A stretch of 64,000 bases of DNA from CBDBIG01 sp965205845 [NCBI: bacterium] (lineage in GTDB: Bacteria; SAR324): the NCBI GenBank assembly GCA_965205845.1, contig CBDBIG010000005.1, forward strand, positions 310,001 to 374,000, read 5' to 3'. Made by a program: the position numbers and the translations under genes. Every line of letters starts with the position of its first letter. Position 1 is the first letter of the stretch. Positions 26,854 through 35,396 of this stretch are shown piece after piece. The notes below the pieces were generated by a model, which saw only the letters and a list, made by a program, of their open reading frames with translations, was not told the DNA's origin and did no database searches.

Positions 26854-27093
26854 ATGTCAAGCATCAATTTGCGTCCCCTTTCCCAACAACCTCAGTCGAT
26901 TGAACCTGAAGCCTATGCAAGGCATATTGCCCAGCGCGGGGAACAGGGTTGGAGCACTTGTGCCAACGAGGAAGAATGGCTGTGCAAATTGCATTACTTG
27001 CGTCAAGGTTTGCTTCAGGGCAAGTTGGGGAAAGAGGATTTTTTGAAGCGTGAGACCCGTTTAATCAATGCATGGATCCGCCGCCTGCGCTAA
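26854..27093 (+). CDS. hypothetical protein, 79 aa
   Basis: Soluble small protein, rich in charged residues, beginning MSSINLRPLSQQPQ. Its C-terminal half KLHYLRQGLLQGKLGKEDFLKRETRLINAWIRRLR is an amphipathic helical stretch with an SHOCT-like feel (LxxGxLxxEEFxxxKxxL), but it is not a confident match. It lies between apt and aspS, 78 bp after apt, and may share its transcript. A hairpin touches its start codon. No function can be assigned. Confidence 0.5.
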   Translation: MSSINLRPLSQQPQSIEPEAYARHIAQRGEQGWSTCANEEEWLCKLHYLRQGLLQGKLGKEDFLKRETRLINAWIRRLR

Positions 27094-27522
27094 AAATACC
27101 CCCCCGTTTGCGCAGATTCTCTTCCTCAGATACGGGGTGAAAGCCAAAGTCCCATGCCAGGTTTAAAGCACCCAAAAAATGTGGCGTCGAAACCGCATCC
27201 ACAGCACGTACCAGCCCATGCCTCATCAAAAAATTCCTATCCAAAAAAACCGTCTATGTCTCCTCGAAAAAACCTATGTGTGCCGCATACACCAAAGATG
27301 TGTTGCATAAATGGGCACAAAACGCATACCCTAAGGGGCTACCACGTGTAATCATCTTGATGCGAACCACACAAAAGGCCACGCAAAGCGCCTTTGCACC
27401 CTCATGATGAAAAAGACCAACCTGTCAGTTTAAACCCTCGCGCATCCACATCCAAGACAAACCCGTTTTCGACGAACCTTTTTCAACCGGCAAAAAACGA
27501 CGCAACATTTTTTGATAACGCC
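27094..27522. other. gap upstream of aspS
   Basis: About 430 bp. Frames starting at 27154 and 27394 (the latter an in-frame 43-codon extension of aspS) are Lys/Pro/Thr-rich and lack family character, so I treat both as non-coding. No promoter recognised. Confidence 0.4.
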
Positions 27523-29295
27523 ATGCCCCTTGCAGACCGGAGCCATTTTTGCGGAGATATTCGCAGCGAACACGTCAACTCTACGGTCACCCTTTATGGC
27601 TGGGTACATTCGCGCCGCGACCATGGCGGGGTTGTTTTTGTTGATCTACGCGACCATCGTGGTTTGGTCCAAGTGGTCTTTAAACCCGATCACAGCCCAA
27701 GTGCCCACGAAATGGCCGAACGCTTACGTGATGAGTACGTGATTGGCATTGAAGGCAAGGTGGAAAAGCGCGAAGCGAATATGCTAAACCCCAAACTGCC
27801 CAGCGGGGAAATTGAGGTTAACGTAACCACGCTGCGTATTTTAAACGCTTCCACTCCCCCCCCATTTCATTTTCAAGATGGCGCAGAAGAACGCTTACGC
27901 TTAGAGCACCGCTATTACGATCTGCGCCGTCCACTTATGCAAAAAAACCTGCGTCTGCGCTCGGAGGCCGCCTGGTGCGTGCGCACGCAGCTCCATAGGC
28001 AGGGTTTTACAGAAATCGAAACCCCTGTACTTACCAAGGCCACCCCAGAAGGGGCCCGCGACTACCTCGTGCCTTCGCGCATTAGTGCAGGCAGTTTTTA
28101 CGCCCTGCCACAATCGCCCCAACTGTTTAAGCAACTCTTAATGATTGGTGGTTTTGATCGCTACTACCAAATTGTTAAATGCTTTCGCGATGAAGATTTG
28201 CGGGGCAATCGCCAGCCAGAGTTTACCCAAATTGATATCGAGCAAGCATTTGTCACCCCCGAGGCAATCTACAAAACCGTGGATGAGATGATGCAATGCC
28301 TGTTTGGCAGTTTGGCTGGGGTCGAGGTAAAAACCCCCATTACCCACATTGGTTACGATGAAGCCATGACACGCTTTGGCTCAGATGCGCCAGATGTGCG
28401 CTTTGACTTAGAGTTGATTAACCTCTCAGACCTTTTGCAAGGCGTGGAATTTCGTGTGTTTGCCCAAGCCTTGGCCAAGGGTGGCCAGGTGGCTGCCATT
28501 CGCATACCCAGGGCCGCCAAGGACTTATCACGCAAAGACCTCGACGAACTTACCGATTTTGTAGGGCAATATGGTGCCAAAGGCATGGCCTGGGTGCGTA
28601 AACTGGCAACCAGATGGCAGTCTCCTATTGCCAAGTTTATTCCAAGCAAAACCCAACAGGCCATTGATGCGCGGATGGGTTTGAAAGAGGGTGATTTGGT
28701 ATTGTTTGGGGCAGATACAAACCAGGTTGTATGGGCTTCTTTAGGTGCTTTGCGCAAAGAACTTGCCCAGCGTTTAGGGCTGATTAACCCCAAAGATTTC
28801 CGCTTTACATGGGTAACGGGGTTTCCCTTATTTGAAAAAGACCGAGCCAGTGGAAAATTGCATGCGATGCACCACCCTTTTACATCCCCTGTGGAAACTG
28901 ATTTTGAAGCTTTTGCCAAGGCTAACCCCCTCACCATGCGCGCACAAGCCTATGACATTGTGCTCAATGGTGTGGAACTGGGTGGGGGGAGTATGCGCGT
29001 TCATTCTCCCCAAATTCAGCAAAAAATTTTGGAACTTTTGGGCCTTACCCCTGAACAATGCCACGAAAAATTTGGCTTTTTGTTGAACGCTTTGGGCAGT
29101 GGCGCCCCACCCCACGGAGGGATTGCGTTGGGGTTTGATCGCATTGTAATGTTTTTGAGTGGTGCAGAATCGATTCGCGATGTGATTGCCTTTCCCAAAA
29201 CACAGCGAGCCACCGATTTGCTAATGCAAGCCCCTTCCCCTGTTGAAGCCGAGCAGTTACGCGAACTCTTTTTGCATACTTTGCCCAAACTTTAA
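27523..29295 (+). CDS. aspS: aspartyl-tRNA synthetase
   Basis: Class IIb synthetase charging tRNA-Asp (and in many alphaproteobacteria also tRNA-Asn, with GatCAB; not testable here). It is about 590 residues from ATG 27523 (MPLADRSHFCGDI), the bacterial-type length. An upstream in-frame ATG at 27394 would add an atypical 43 residues. The OB-fold has YGWVHSRRDHGGVVFVDLRDH. Next come ETPVLTKATPEGARDYLVPS, motif 2 FRDEDLRGNRQPEFTQID, the bacterial GAD insertion in the middle, VLNGVELGGGSMRVH, and motif 3 GGIALGFDRIVM. It is followed 13 bp later by an unknown gene that is likely cotranscribed. Confidence 0.95.
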   Translation: MPLADRSHFCGDIRSEHVNSTVTLYGWVHSRRDHGGVVFVDLRDHRGLVQVVFKPDHSPSAHEMAERLRDEYVIGIEGKVEKREANMLNPKLPSGEIEVNVTTLRILNASTPPPFHFQDGAEERLRLEHRYYDLRRPLMQKNLRLRSEAAWCVRTQLHRQGFTEIETPVLTKATPEGARDYLVPSRISAGSFYALPQSPQLFKQLLMIGGFDRYYQIVKCFRDEDLRGNRQPEFTQIDIEQAFVTPEAIYKTVDEMMQCLFGSLAGVEVKTPITHIGYDEAMTRFGSDAPDVRFDLELINLSDLLQGVEFRVFAQALAKGGQVAAIRIPRAAKDLSRKDLDELTDFVGQYGAKGMAWVRKLATRWQSPIAKFIPSKTQQAIDARMGLKEGDLVLFGADTNQVVWASLGALRKELAQRLGLINPKDFRFTWVTGFPLFEKDRASGKLHAMHHPFTSPVETDFEAFAKANPLTMRAQAYDIVLNGVELGGGSMRVHSPQIQQKILELLGLTPEQCHEKFGFLLNALGSGAPPHGGIALGFDRIVMFLSGAESIRDVIAFPKTQRATDLLMQAPSPVEAEQLRELFLHTLPKL

Positions 29296-29308
29296 AAAGA
29301 AACACGCG

Positions 29309-30439
29309 ATGGTAAACATTACGGAACTCACCGAAGATTCCCAACGCGAAATTATGGGTCTATTGCAAAAATACTGGGGAGACCCACAACATTTTGCACG
29401 GGTACTTGCACGCCACTCAGCACTGTTTGGTGATCCAATTTCCTCCGATGAATTGTTGATGTTTGCAGAGGCACTTTACCGCCATGTACATTTGGTTTGG
29501 GCACAATACTTCCGTTGTGTCTCCTCACCCGCCATGCTTGATGGCGCATTGCGTGCGGTCCGTGCTCAGGACCCACAAGCCGAAAAACCCATCCAGTTTT
29601 ATGCATGGGCAGGGCGCTTGGTTCAAAAAAATATGTTGGCGTATTTAAACAGCCAACGTGGAAAAGAGTGCTCTACCATGGTGCTAAAAGCCTTAAATGC
29701 ACAAAAATCGAGTTTTATACGAAAGTATCGAGACAGTTTTCACAGCCTTGAAGAGGTGGAAAAAGGGTTACGTGATTGGTTCGAACAAAACAAGGCGTTC
29801 TCATTTAACACCGCAGAAGCCACAACCATTTTGGGCTTTGTCCTTGAAACAGCCCGCCGTGAAGCGCGTGATGTCAACTTGCTTGAGCACGCCCAACCAA
29901 AATTTAGCCTTGACTCCGCCCTTTGTTTTCTTGTGCACGATGCCGAGGTTAGCCAAGCCAAACATAACTTTTTGTTGATTGGAAAAAAGACGCGCATGCG
30001 CCATATGGAACGTCTACAGCGTCAACTTTTGCCTGTGCTATCCGCCAAACTTCCCTCCCTCGCCAAAGGGGTTCGTTTTTTTCAGTACATCATCGAAGCC
30101 ACGCTGTGTCCCTACCCCCAACCCATCATTTACGTACGTGGCCTTGTACAGCATTATTATAATCTTGCCCAACAATCCTCCTTTTTTGATGGACTCCACG
30201 AGACCCAGCAAATCGAAGGGCACTTTCAGCGCCTACGAAGCAAGCAAGAAATAAATCAACCCGTTTTAGAAATGGCCAAAGCACTGGCCATTTTTGGTGC
30301 CCCACAAAGTGATGTTGAATTTCAGCAGCGTACGAATCGCATTTTAAGCCTTGATTTCACAAAACTCTTTCAATGGCCTAGCACTTTGCAAGAAGCCATG
30401 GAGCGTATGCAAACTAGCACCAATACCTTGCCCAAATAA
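29309..30439 (+). CDS. hypothetical protein, 376 aa
   Basis: Unrecognised cytoplasmic-looking protein without signal peptide or membrane helix. It is mostly helical, with charged repeats such as LHETQQIEGHFQRLRSKQEI and a Cys-poor composition. It begins MVNITELTEDSQREIM at ATG 29309, only 13 bp after the aspS stop, so it is probably translated from the aspS transcript. The 3' end, encoding TSTNTLPK and the stop, is tandemly duplicated with the start of the next gene (30396-30541). The frame, length and codon use look like a real gene. No catalytic motif was seen. Confidence 0.75.
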   Translation: MVNITELTEDSQREIMGLLQKYWGDPQHFARVLARHSALFGDPISSDELLMFAEALYRHVHLVWAQYFRCVSSPAMLDGALRAVRAQDPQAEKPIQFYAWAGRLVQKNMLAYLNSQRGKECSTMVLKALNAQKSSFIRKYRDSFHSLEEVEKGLRDWFEQNKAFSFNTAEATTILGFVLETARREARDVNLLEHAQPKFSLDSALCFLVHDAEVSQAKHNFLLIGKKTRMRHMERLQRQLLPVLSAKLPSLAKGVRFFQYIIEATLCPYPQPIIYVRGLVQHYYNLAQQSSFFDGLHETQQIEGHFQRLRSKQEINQPVLEMAKALAIFGAPQSDVEFQQRTNRILSLDFTKLFQWPSTLQEAMERMQTSTNTLPK

Positions 30440-30541
30440 AGCCTATGGCGTGCCCTTTGCCCTTTTCCCATGGAGCGCATGCAAAAACTAGCACCAATAC
30501 CTTGCCCAAATAAAGCCTATGGCGCGCCCTTTGCCCTTCCC
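30396..30541 (+). repeat. tandem duplication across the gene junction (72-74 bp x 2)
   Basis: Unit 1 (30396-30467) holds the last codons of the unknown gene, its TAA, 5 bp, and an ATGGCGTGCCC start. Unit 2 (30468-30541) repeats this with a 2-bp insertion (aaact to aaaaact) and a few substitutions, ending in the true heptosyltransferase start ATGGCGCGCCC. Confidence 0.93.
30445..30513 (+). CDS. 22-codon chimeric mini-ORF created by the junction duplication
   Basis: Starts with the heptosyltransferase-type N-terminus MACPLPF and ends with the upstream gene's tail TSTNTLPK and TAA. Spacings of 5 bp to both neighbours reproduce the native stop-to-start distance. It may be translated as a by-product of coupling; a role is not implied. 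Confidence 0.3.
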   Translation: MACPLPFSHGAHAKTSTNTLPK

Positions 30542-31607
30542 ATTGTTGCCCCAAAACCCACGCATTGCCTTTATTCGCTTTAGTTCAATGGGGGATGTTG
30601 TCAAGGCAAGTGCATTGCCTCGCCACGTGAAGCAGTGCTTTCCTCAAGGCAAAGTGGCATTCGTTACCCTTAAAGAACATGCCCCGTTTTTTCAAGACAA
30701 TCCCCATGTCGAGACAATGTTTACCTACCATCGTCCAACAGGAATTGGTGGGTTAAAGCCATTGGCAAGGCAACTATGCCAATGGAAGCCCCATTTGGTC
30801 GTGGATCTTCACCGGAGCTTGCGGAGCAGATTGTTGCGCAAAATGTGTGGCAGTCTTCCCGTGGTGCAATACCAAAAGCATCATTTTAGGCGCTTTTTGC
30901 AGATTCACTTTGGCTGGCAAGGTGCCTGGGCAGGTGTCCATAAAGAACGGGATTTTTTAGATCCCCTCACACCCTATGGCATTCAAAACGACGGCAAAGG
31001 TCTGGAACTCCACCCACAAGGCTTGGTAAACCAAAAAGACTTTCGCCAAAAATTTGCGGCTCAGCTCCAAACCTTGCGCATCTGGAAGCAAGAAGGTGCC
31101 CTTGTGCTCGGGCTTGCACCCGTGGCCGCCTGGCCTTTAAAGTGCTGGCCGTTGCCTTATTTTAAGCAATTAGCCCAACAATACCTCGCCCATACGGTCC
31201 CTAAGGGGCGTATTGTGGTGTTTGGGGGGGGGGGTGAACATGGGGCAAGCGAACTTGCCGATTCTTTGGGGGGCGATGCTCTTAACTTGGTAGGGTGTAC
31301 GCAGCTCCTCGAATCAGCCTATTTTTGTACCCACACGCGGTTTATGGTGGCAAACGATACGGGCATGATGCACATTGCAGAAGCGGTCGGCTGCCCTGTC
31401 TTGGCCTTGTTTGGTCCCACGGGAAAAACCCTGGGCTATTTTCCCAGTCACCCCAAAAGCCTTGTACTAGAGCGATTTTTACCCTGCCGTCCTTGCACCC
31501 CCACAGGCCAAGGGCGTTGCACCCATGCATGGCCCCAAGCCTGCCTGCAGAGCATTTCCCCCGGGGATGCGTGGCGCACCTTACAGGGCATGCTAACCCA
31601 TGTATAG
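30519..31607 (+). CDS. heptosyltransferase-type glycosyltransferase (family 9)
   Basis: Transfers heptose (or a related sugar) to the LPS inner core at the cytoplasmic face of the inner membrane. The protein has 362 residues. The N-terminus RIAFIRFSSMGDVVKASALPRHVK is the GT9 acceptor-side motif with the SxGDVV core. LGLAPVAAWPLKCWPLPYF corresponds to the donor-site P-G-A..KxWP. VANDTGMMHIAEAVGCPVLALFGPT is the strongly conserved ADP-heptose motif. The protein ends with a Cys-rich CRPCTPTGQGRCTHAWPQACL, also common in this family. It is followed by waaA, fitting an LPS core locus. The start ATG lies in the second copy of a tandem repeat. Confidence 0.88.
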   Translation: MARPLPFPLLPQNPRIAFIRFSSMGDVVKASALPRHVKQCFPQGKVAFVTLKEHAPFFQDNPHVETMFTYHRPTGIGGLKPLARQLCQWKPHLVVDLHRSLRSRLLRKMCGSLPVVQYQKHHFRRFLQIHFGWQGAWAGVHKERDFLDPLTPYGIQNDGKGLELHPQGLVNQKDFRQKFAAQLQTLRIWKQEGALVLGLAPVAAWPLKCWPLPYFKQLAQQYLAHTVPKGRIVVFGGGGEHGASELADSLGGDALNLVGCTQLLESAYFCTHTRFMVANDTGMMHIAEAVGCPVLALFGPTGKTLGYFPSHPKSLVLERFLPCRPCTPTGQGRCTHAWPQACLQSISPGDAWRTLQGMLTHV

Positions 31608-31686
31608 CAGGCTTTCAACGCTAACGTTTCACCACTGCCCCAAGGCTTTTATGGGCAAAATACCAAACCAAGGACCCCAAACAACA

Positions 31687-31760
31687 CCCCCTTTTTTAGC
31701 CAAATCACCAAACCCTGCGTACAGGATCGCCCCCCTTTTTAGCCAAATACCAAACCCTGC
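31687..31760 (+). repeat. imperfect 30-bp direct repeat between heptosyltransferase and waaA
   Basis: The word cccccttttttagccaaat followed by accaaaccctgc occurs at 31687-31717 and 31730-31760, about 43 bp apart, in the 189-bp intergenic gap. Confidence 0.75.
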
Positions 31761-31796
31761 ATTTTTCACCCTCTTAAACCTTGATGACCCGTTTTC

Positions 31797-33164
31797 ATGA
31801 AGCGGTTTTTTACCTTTGCTGGTGTCTGGAGCATCGACTGTGTGCTCCGCATAGCCCCCTTGGCTTTGCTGGTTTTTGGGGTGTGCCTCGCCCCTTTTGT
31901 CCCCGCCATTCGCCAGTATTTAATGGGACAAAAGGGTTTGCAACAGCGCATTGCCCGTGCCATGCGGCAACGCCGCGCCAATGCATCGCCCATTTGGATG
32001 CACGTCGCCAGCGTGGGCGAGGCCTTGCAAGGCTGGCCCTTGTTAGAGCATTGGATGCACCAGGGCTATCAAGGCGTCATCACCTACAGCTCACCTTCGC
32101 TGAAGGTATGGTGTGACAAAAATGCCTCCTTTCGACATCAAAACTTATTGTTGCTCGATTACTGCCCTTATGATCTCTTTTGGCATGTACGTAAGGCGAT
32201 TTCTCAAATCAAGCCCCGGTTGGTATTGTATGTTAAGTGGGACGTTTGGCCGAACATGGCGCGAGAGATTCAGCGCACAGGCGTGCCGCAAATTCTGGTT
32301 TCTGCCACCTTACACACCATGTCAAAACGCATGCAAAGGGGCATCCTTCAAGGGGCATTCAGGCAAGCACTGTGGCAGCACATCTATGGGTGCTTGAATG
32401 CCGTTTATGCTGCAAGCACCCAAGATGCCCAGTTTTTAAAGCAAATCATCCCCCCTCAGGTGCCCGTTAAAACCCTAGGTGACCTGCGTTGCTATAGCAC
32501 CCTTGCAAGGCTCGCCCACCAACCACGTCCTCGCTTACCGCAAAATTTTTGCACAAGCAATCCCGTTTTGGTCGCAGGGAGCGTGTGGCCAACGGATACC
32601 GTGCACCTCCTTCCCGCGCTTAAGCGGTTGCTCCAAGTACACCCCAACGTACAACTCATTTGGGTACCTCATCAAATAGACCACCCAAAGCTTGCATACG
32701 TGGAACAACAATTGGATGCCTTTGGTTGTATGCGCTTAAGCACTTGGGAGCAAAGGGCTGAGACGACCTCCAAGCAAACCTTGCCGGTTACCAGGGTGGT
32801 GCTGGTTGATTCCGTGGGAAAACTGGCGGCACTCTATGGCTACGCCACCCTTGCCTATATTGGGGGTGCTTTTGGGGTGGGGGTGCATAACGTGCTTGAA
32901 GCTGCTGTAGCAAGTGCCGTATGCTTGTTTGGCCCCAATATGCGCATGGATAACCAAGCCAACGCACTGGTCAAACAAGGCTTAGGCCTGGTGGTGACGC
33001 AGCAGCAAGAAATATACGAAAGCATCGATCACCTGCTCACGCATCCTCAAATTCTTGCTCAAAAAAAAACCGCCTTACAACTCTGGCTGCAACGGCAGCA
33101 CAACATTCTACCCAACTATACGTTGGCATTGCTGCACTGGCTTGACCCAAAAGTTATGGGTTAG
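31797..33164 (+). CDS. waaA: 3-deoxy-D-manno-octulosonic-acid transferase (Kdo transferase)
   Basis: Adds Kdo from CMP-Kdo to lipid IVA, anchored in the inner membrane by an N-terminal helix (about 14-36). The protein has 455 residues. It contains WMHVASVGEALQGWPLL with the catalytic-type Glu, ITYSSPS in place of the common TxTGP, VLYVKWDVWPNM, LVAGSVWPTD, and the C-terminal CMP-Kdo site DSVGKLAALYGYATLAYIGGAFGVGVHNVLEAA. The GGSFxxxGGHNxLEP motif is relaxed to GGAFGVGVHNVLEA. It follows the heptosyltransferase by 190 bp. Combined with kdsD elsewhere in the window it indicates Kdo-containing LPS. Confidence 0.88.
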   Translation: MKRFFTFAGVWSIDCVLRIAPLALLVFGVCLAPFVPAIRQYLMGQKGLQQRIARAMRQRRANASPIWMHVASVGEALQGWPLLEHWMHQGYQGVITYSSPSLKVWCDKNASFRHQNLLLLDYCPYDLFWHVRKAISQIKPRLVLYVKWDVWPNMAREIQRTGVPQILVSATLHTMSKRMQRGILQGAFRQALWQHIYGCLNAVYAASTQDAQFLKQIIPPQVPVKTLGDLRCYSTLARLAHQPRPRLPQNFCTSNPVLVAGSVWPTDTVHLLPALKRLLQVHPNVQLIWVPHQIDHPKLAYVEQQLDAFGCMRLSTWEQRAETTSKQTLPVTRVVLVDSVGKLAALYGYATLAYIGGAFGVGVHNVLEAAVASAVCLFGPNMRMDNQANALVKQGLGLVVTQQQEIYESIDHLLTHPQILAQKKTALQLWLQRQHNILPNYTLALLHWLDPKVMG

Positions 33165-33171
33165 AATAAAG

Positions 33172-33183
33172 GCGCACGTGCGC
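33172..33183. promoter_or_regulatory. 12-bp perfect palindrome upstream of the MFS gene
   Basis: GCGCACGTGCGC lies 8 bp after the waaA stop and 30 bp before the MFS ATG. It is a possible operator or a small hairpin between the genes. Confidence 0.3.
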
Positions 33184-33212
33184 TTAAGTCCTCCTTGCCT
33201 GGCAAGCAAATA

Positions 33213-34442
33213 ATGCCAGCCCCCTTTTTTGCCATGATGAGGAGCATCCATCATTTGAACGCCCAAAACAAGAAGAATTTCTGGATTTTGTGTGCAAGCC
33301 AGCTGCTCACTTTGTCTGGTTTTTTTAGTATTTTTCAATTCCCGCTCTACATTCAACATTTGGGTGGTGGCAAACAAGAAATTGGGATTTTAATGGGTGC
33401 TATGACCATTGCCTCTGCAGGCTTTGCTCCTTGGATTACCCAAGCCGTTTCCAAATTTGAGCGCCGCCGCATGATGTATTTTGGTGCATTCTTACTAAGC
33501 ATAAGCACCTATGGCTTGTTTTTAGTGGGCAAAATTAACCTAATCTTGCTGGTACTTATGATGCTACGCGGGCTGGGGTTTGCCCTATTTATCAATGCAT
33601 CAGGGGCCTATTTGGCCGAAATCATCCCCTCCCACCAACGGGCCCGTTTTATTGGCATGAACTTTGGGTTTAATCAGGTAGCCATTGGGCTGGGACCTTT
33701 GCTTGCTGAGCAACTTATTGTGCATTACCACTTTCAAGCCTATTTAAGCGTGGCAGCACTTTTTCCGTTGGGTGGTGTTGTCTTACTAAAATGGCTTGTT
33801 CCACGCCACCCCTTACAACCAAGCCATTTGCATTGGTTAAACGACGCCATTTATTTTGGCAAGGCCTTGCACAATGTTCGCTTACGTCGTTCCTTTGGGT
33901 GTCTGTTTCTGGTTGCTTCCGGCTTAGGAGGGATTTTTAGTTTTATTGCACCCTATGCCAAATTCCTGCAGGTTTCATCGGGTGTATTTTTTACCTTTTA
34001 TGCCGTGTTTACCGCTGTGTGCCGCTTTTGGGGAGCAGGCTTGGCCGACCGCTATCCACGCCCCATGGTGGCAGCTTTGTGTTTTGGCATTATGGCTTGC
34101 GGTACACTGGGTCTCAGTTTTTCGAGCACTTTATGGGACATGGCCATTTGCGCTGTGGTGATTGGGATTGGCTTTGGCATTGCCAATCCTGCCGTATTGG
34201 CCTTAATGCTAGACCGCAGCACAGCAGACCAACAAAGCCTTGCTATTGGAGTGTTTCATTTTGCTTTTCAATTGGGCAATTTACTGGGCACCCCTTTGCT
34301 TGGCCAAGCCGCCAAATATTGGAACTATGAGGGAATGTGGCCTTTTGCGGCGGGCATATTGGCAATAGCTGCGTTGCTTATTTTGTTTTCACGCCCATTG
34401 CCTGTAGATGAAACCAAGAAGATTCACGGTGCAACCATTTAA
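33213..34442 (+). CDS. major facilitator superfamily transporter
   Basis: Inner-membrane transporter of about 409 residues with 12 predicted helices in two halves. The loop between helices 2 and 3 is SKFERRRMMYFGAFLLSIS, a degenerate MFS motif A. The second half contains WGAGLADRYPRPMVAALCFG, the equivalent motif. Helix 5 has RARFIGMNFGFNQVAIGLGPLLAE, a drug-exporter-like motif C region. Substrate unknown. A TTG-started extension at 33195 was rejected for ATG 33213; ATG 33234 is also possible. It follows waaA by about 50 bp and may be in the same transcript, followed by rlmH. Confidence 0.82.
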   Translation: MPAPFFAMMRSIHHLNAQNKKNFWILCASQLLTLSGFFSIFQFPLYIQHLGGGKQEIGILMGAMTIASAGFAPWITQAVSKFERRRMMYFGAFLLSISTYGLFLVGKINLILLVLMMLRGLGFALFINASGAYLAEIIPSHQRARFIGMNFGFNQVAIGLGPLLAEQLIVHYHFQAYLSVAALFPLGGVVLLKWLVPRHPLQPSHLHWLNDAIYFGKALHNVRLRRSFGCLFLVASGLGGIFSFIAPYAKFLQVSSGVFFTFYAVFTAVCRFWGAGLADRYPRPMVAALCFGIMACGTLGLSFSSTLWDMAICAVVIGIGFGIANPAVLALMLDRSTADQQSLAIGVFHFAFQLGNLLGTPLLGQAAKYWNYEGMWPFAAGILAIAALLILFSRPLPVDETKKIHGATI

Positions 34443-34537
34443 CGGGGTTGGTGCCATACCCCAGCTTGGCACCTCAAATACCACCGCTACCCATGGTAAT
34501 AAACGCTTTGCGCCAAAAACAGCCTTCCTCACCCAAA

Positions 34538-35005
34538 ATGCTCCTTTGCTTATGGGTGGGCAAAACAAAGCACGGCTTTGTGCAGCAAGGCGTGGAGCAC
34601 TATACCCAACGCATCACCCCATACTACCCCATTCAACAACAAGTTGTTAAAACAGCCGCCCATTCGGGGCGTAACATCACCACAGTGCTTAAGCAAGAAT
34701 CACAGAGTCTATTACGCTTTGTACAAGCAAAAGATTGGGTGATTGTATTGGACGAAAAAGGCAAGCAATTTACCAGCATCCAGTTTGCCACCCAGTTAAA
34801 CACTTGGCGCGAACAAAGCGCGGGCAAGGTTGTGTTTATCATTGGCGGTGCCTATGGAATACACGCACAAATTAAACAACGCGCCCAGGTGGGATTGTCA
34901 CTTTCAAACATGACTTTACCCCATCAACTGGTTCGGTTAATGCTGCTTGAACAGTTATACCGTTGTGCCACCATAAACCATAACACCCCCTACCATCACC
35001 CATAA
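34538..35005 (+). CDS. rlmH: 23S rRNA (pseudouridine1915-N3)-methyltransferase RlmH
   Basis: SPOUT methyltransferase acting on helix 69 of the assembled 70S ribosome. It is 155 residues from ATG 34538 (MLLCLWVGKTKHGF), matching the family length. An ORF extends 90 bp further upstream, but that part lacks family character. VIVLDEKGKQFTS, VFIIGGAYGIHAQIKQRAQVGLSLSNMTLPHQLVRLMLLEQLYRCATI and PYHHP are the textbook trefoil-knot and C-terminal motifs. It lies 95 bp after the MFS gene and converges on the HTH-AbrB gene. Confidence 0.95.
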   Translation: MLLCLWVGKTKHGFVQQGVEHYTQRITPYYPIQQQVVKTAAHSGRNITTVLKQESQSLLRFVQAKDWVIVLDEKGKQFTSIQFATQLNTWREQSAGKVVFIIGGAYGIHAQIKQRAQVGLSLSNMTLPHQLVRLMLLEQLYRCATINHNTPYHHP

Positions 35006-35021
35006 CAGTGCCGTAAAAAAA

Positions 35022-35396
35022 TTACTGTTTTATGAGTAAAATCGACTTGCCGCGCACCCGTAGCCTCAGTACATCACCCAATTGTATGCCTGCGCGTTGT
35101 AAGGGTTCTTGGGGAATGCTAACCCCGTAAGCAGAGCCACGACCACGTCGATTAACCTCGACGGTTTCAATTGCCTGCGCATCTGTTTGCAGGCTAGAAC
35201 GTGCCTTACGAAAAGGAGGCACAGCATCGCCTGTAATTTGCGAGGCCCGTACCAGGCGATTGCTTAACGTAAGGGTCGTTTTAATTCCAAGGTTTTCAGC
35301 AATTTGTCGTTGGGATAGCCCCTTTTTAGACAAATATTTAACTTTGCTAAACAAAATTTTAGCCTCGGTTACTTTTTCTTCATCGGGTGTTGACAT
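35022..35396 (-). CDS. HTH plus AbrB-like transcriptional regulator
   Basis: DNA-binding protein of 124 residues. The N-terminal half has a helix-turn-helix of the Hin-resolvase/terminase type (KGLSQRQIAENLGIKTTLT, about 25-43). The C-terminal half is an AbrB/SpoVT-like swapped-hairpin domain: VNRRGRGSAYGVSIPQEPLQRAGIQLGDVLRLRVRGKSILLI. Two DNA-binding modules in one short protein is unusual. AbrB domains often serve as antitoxins or transition regulators, but no toxin partner is adjacent. A perfect CTAACGTTAG palindrome 45 bp upstream may be its own operator. It converges on rlmH. Confidence 0.75.
   Translation of the reverse strand: MSTPDEEKVTEAKILFSKVKYLSKKGLSQRQIAENLGIKTTLTLSNRLVRASQITGDAVPPFRKARSSLQTDAQAIETVEVNRRGRGSAYGVSIPQEPLQRAGIQLGDVLRLRVRGKSILLIKQ

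Noticed and set aside
27394-27522. 43-codon N-terminal extension of aspS
   Set aside because: Low-complexity sequence not found at the start of bacterial AspRS; ATG 27523 gives the usual length.
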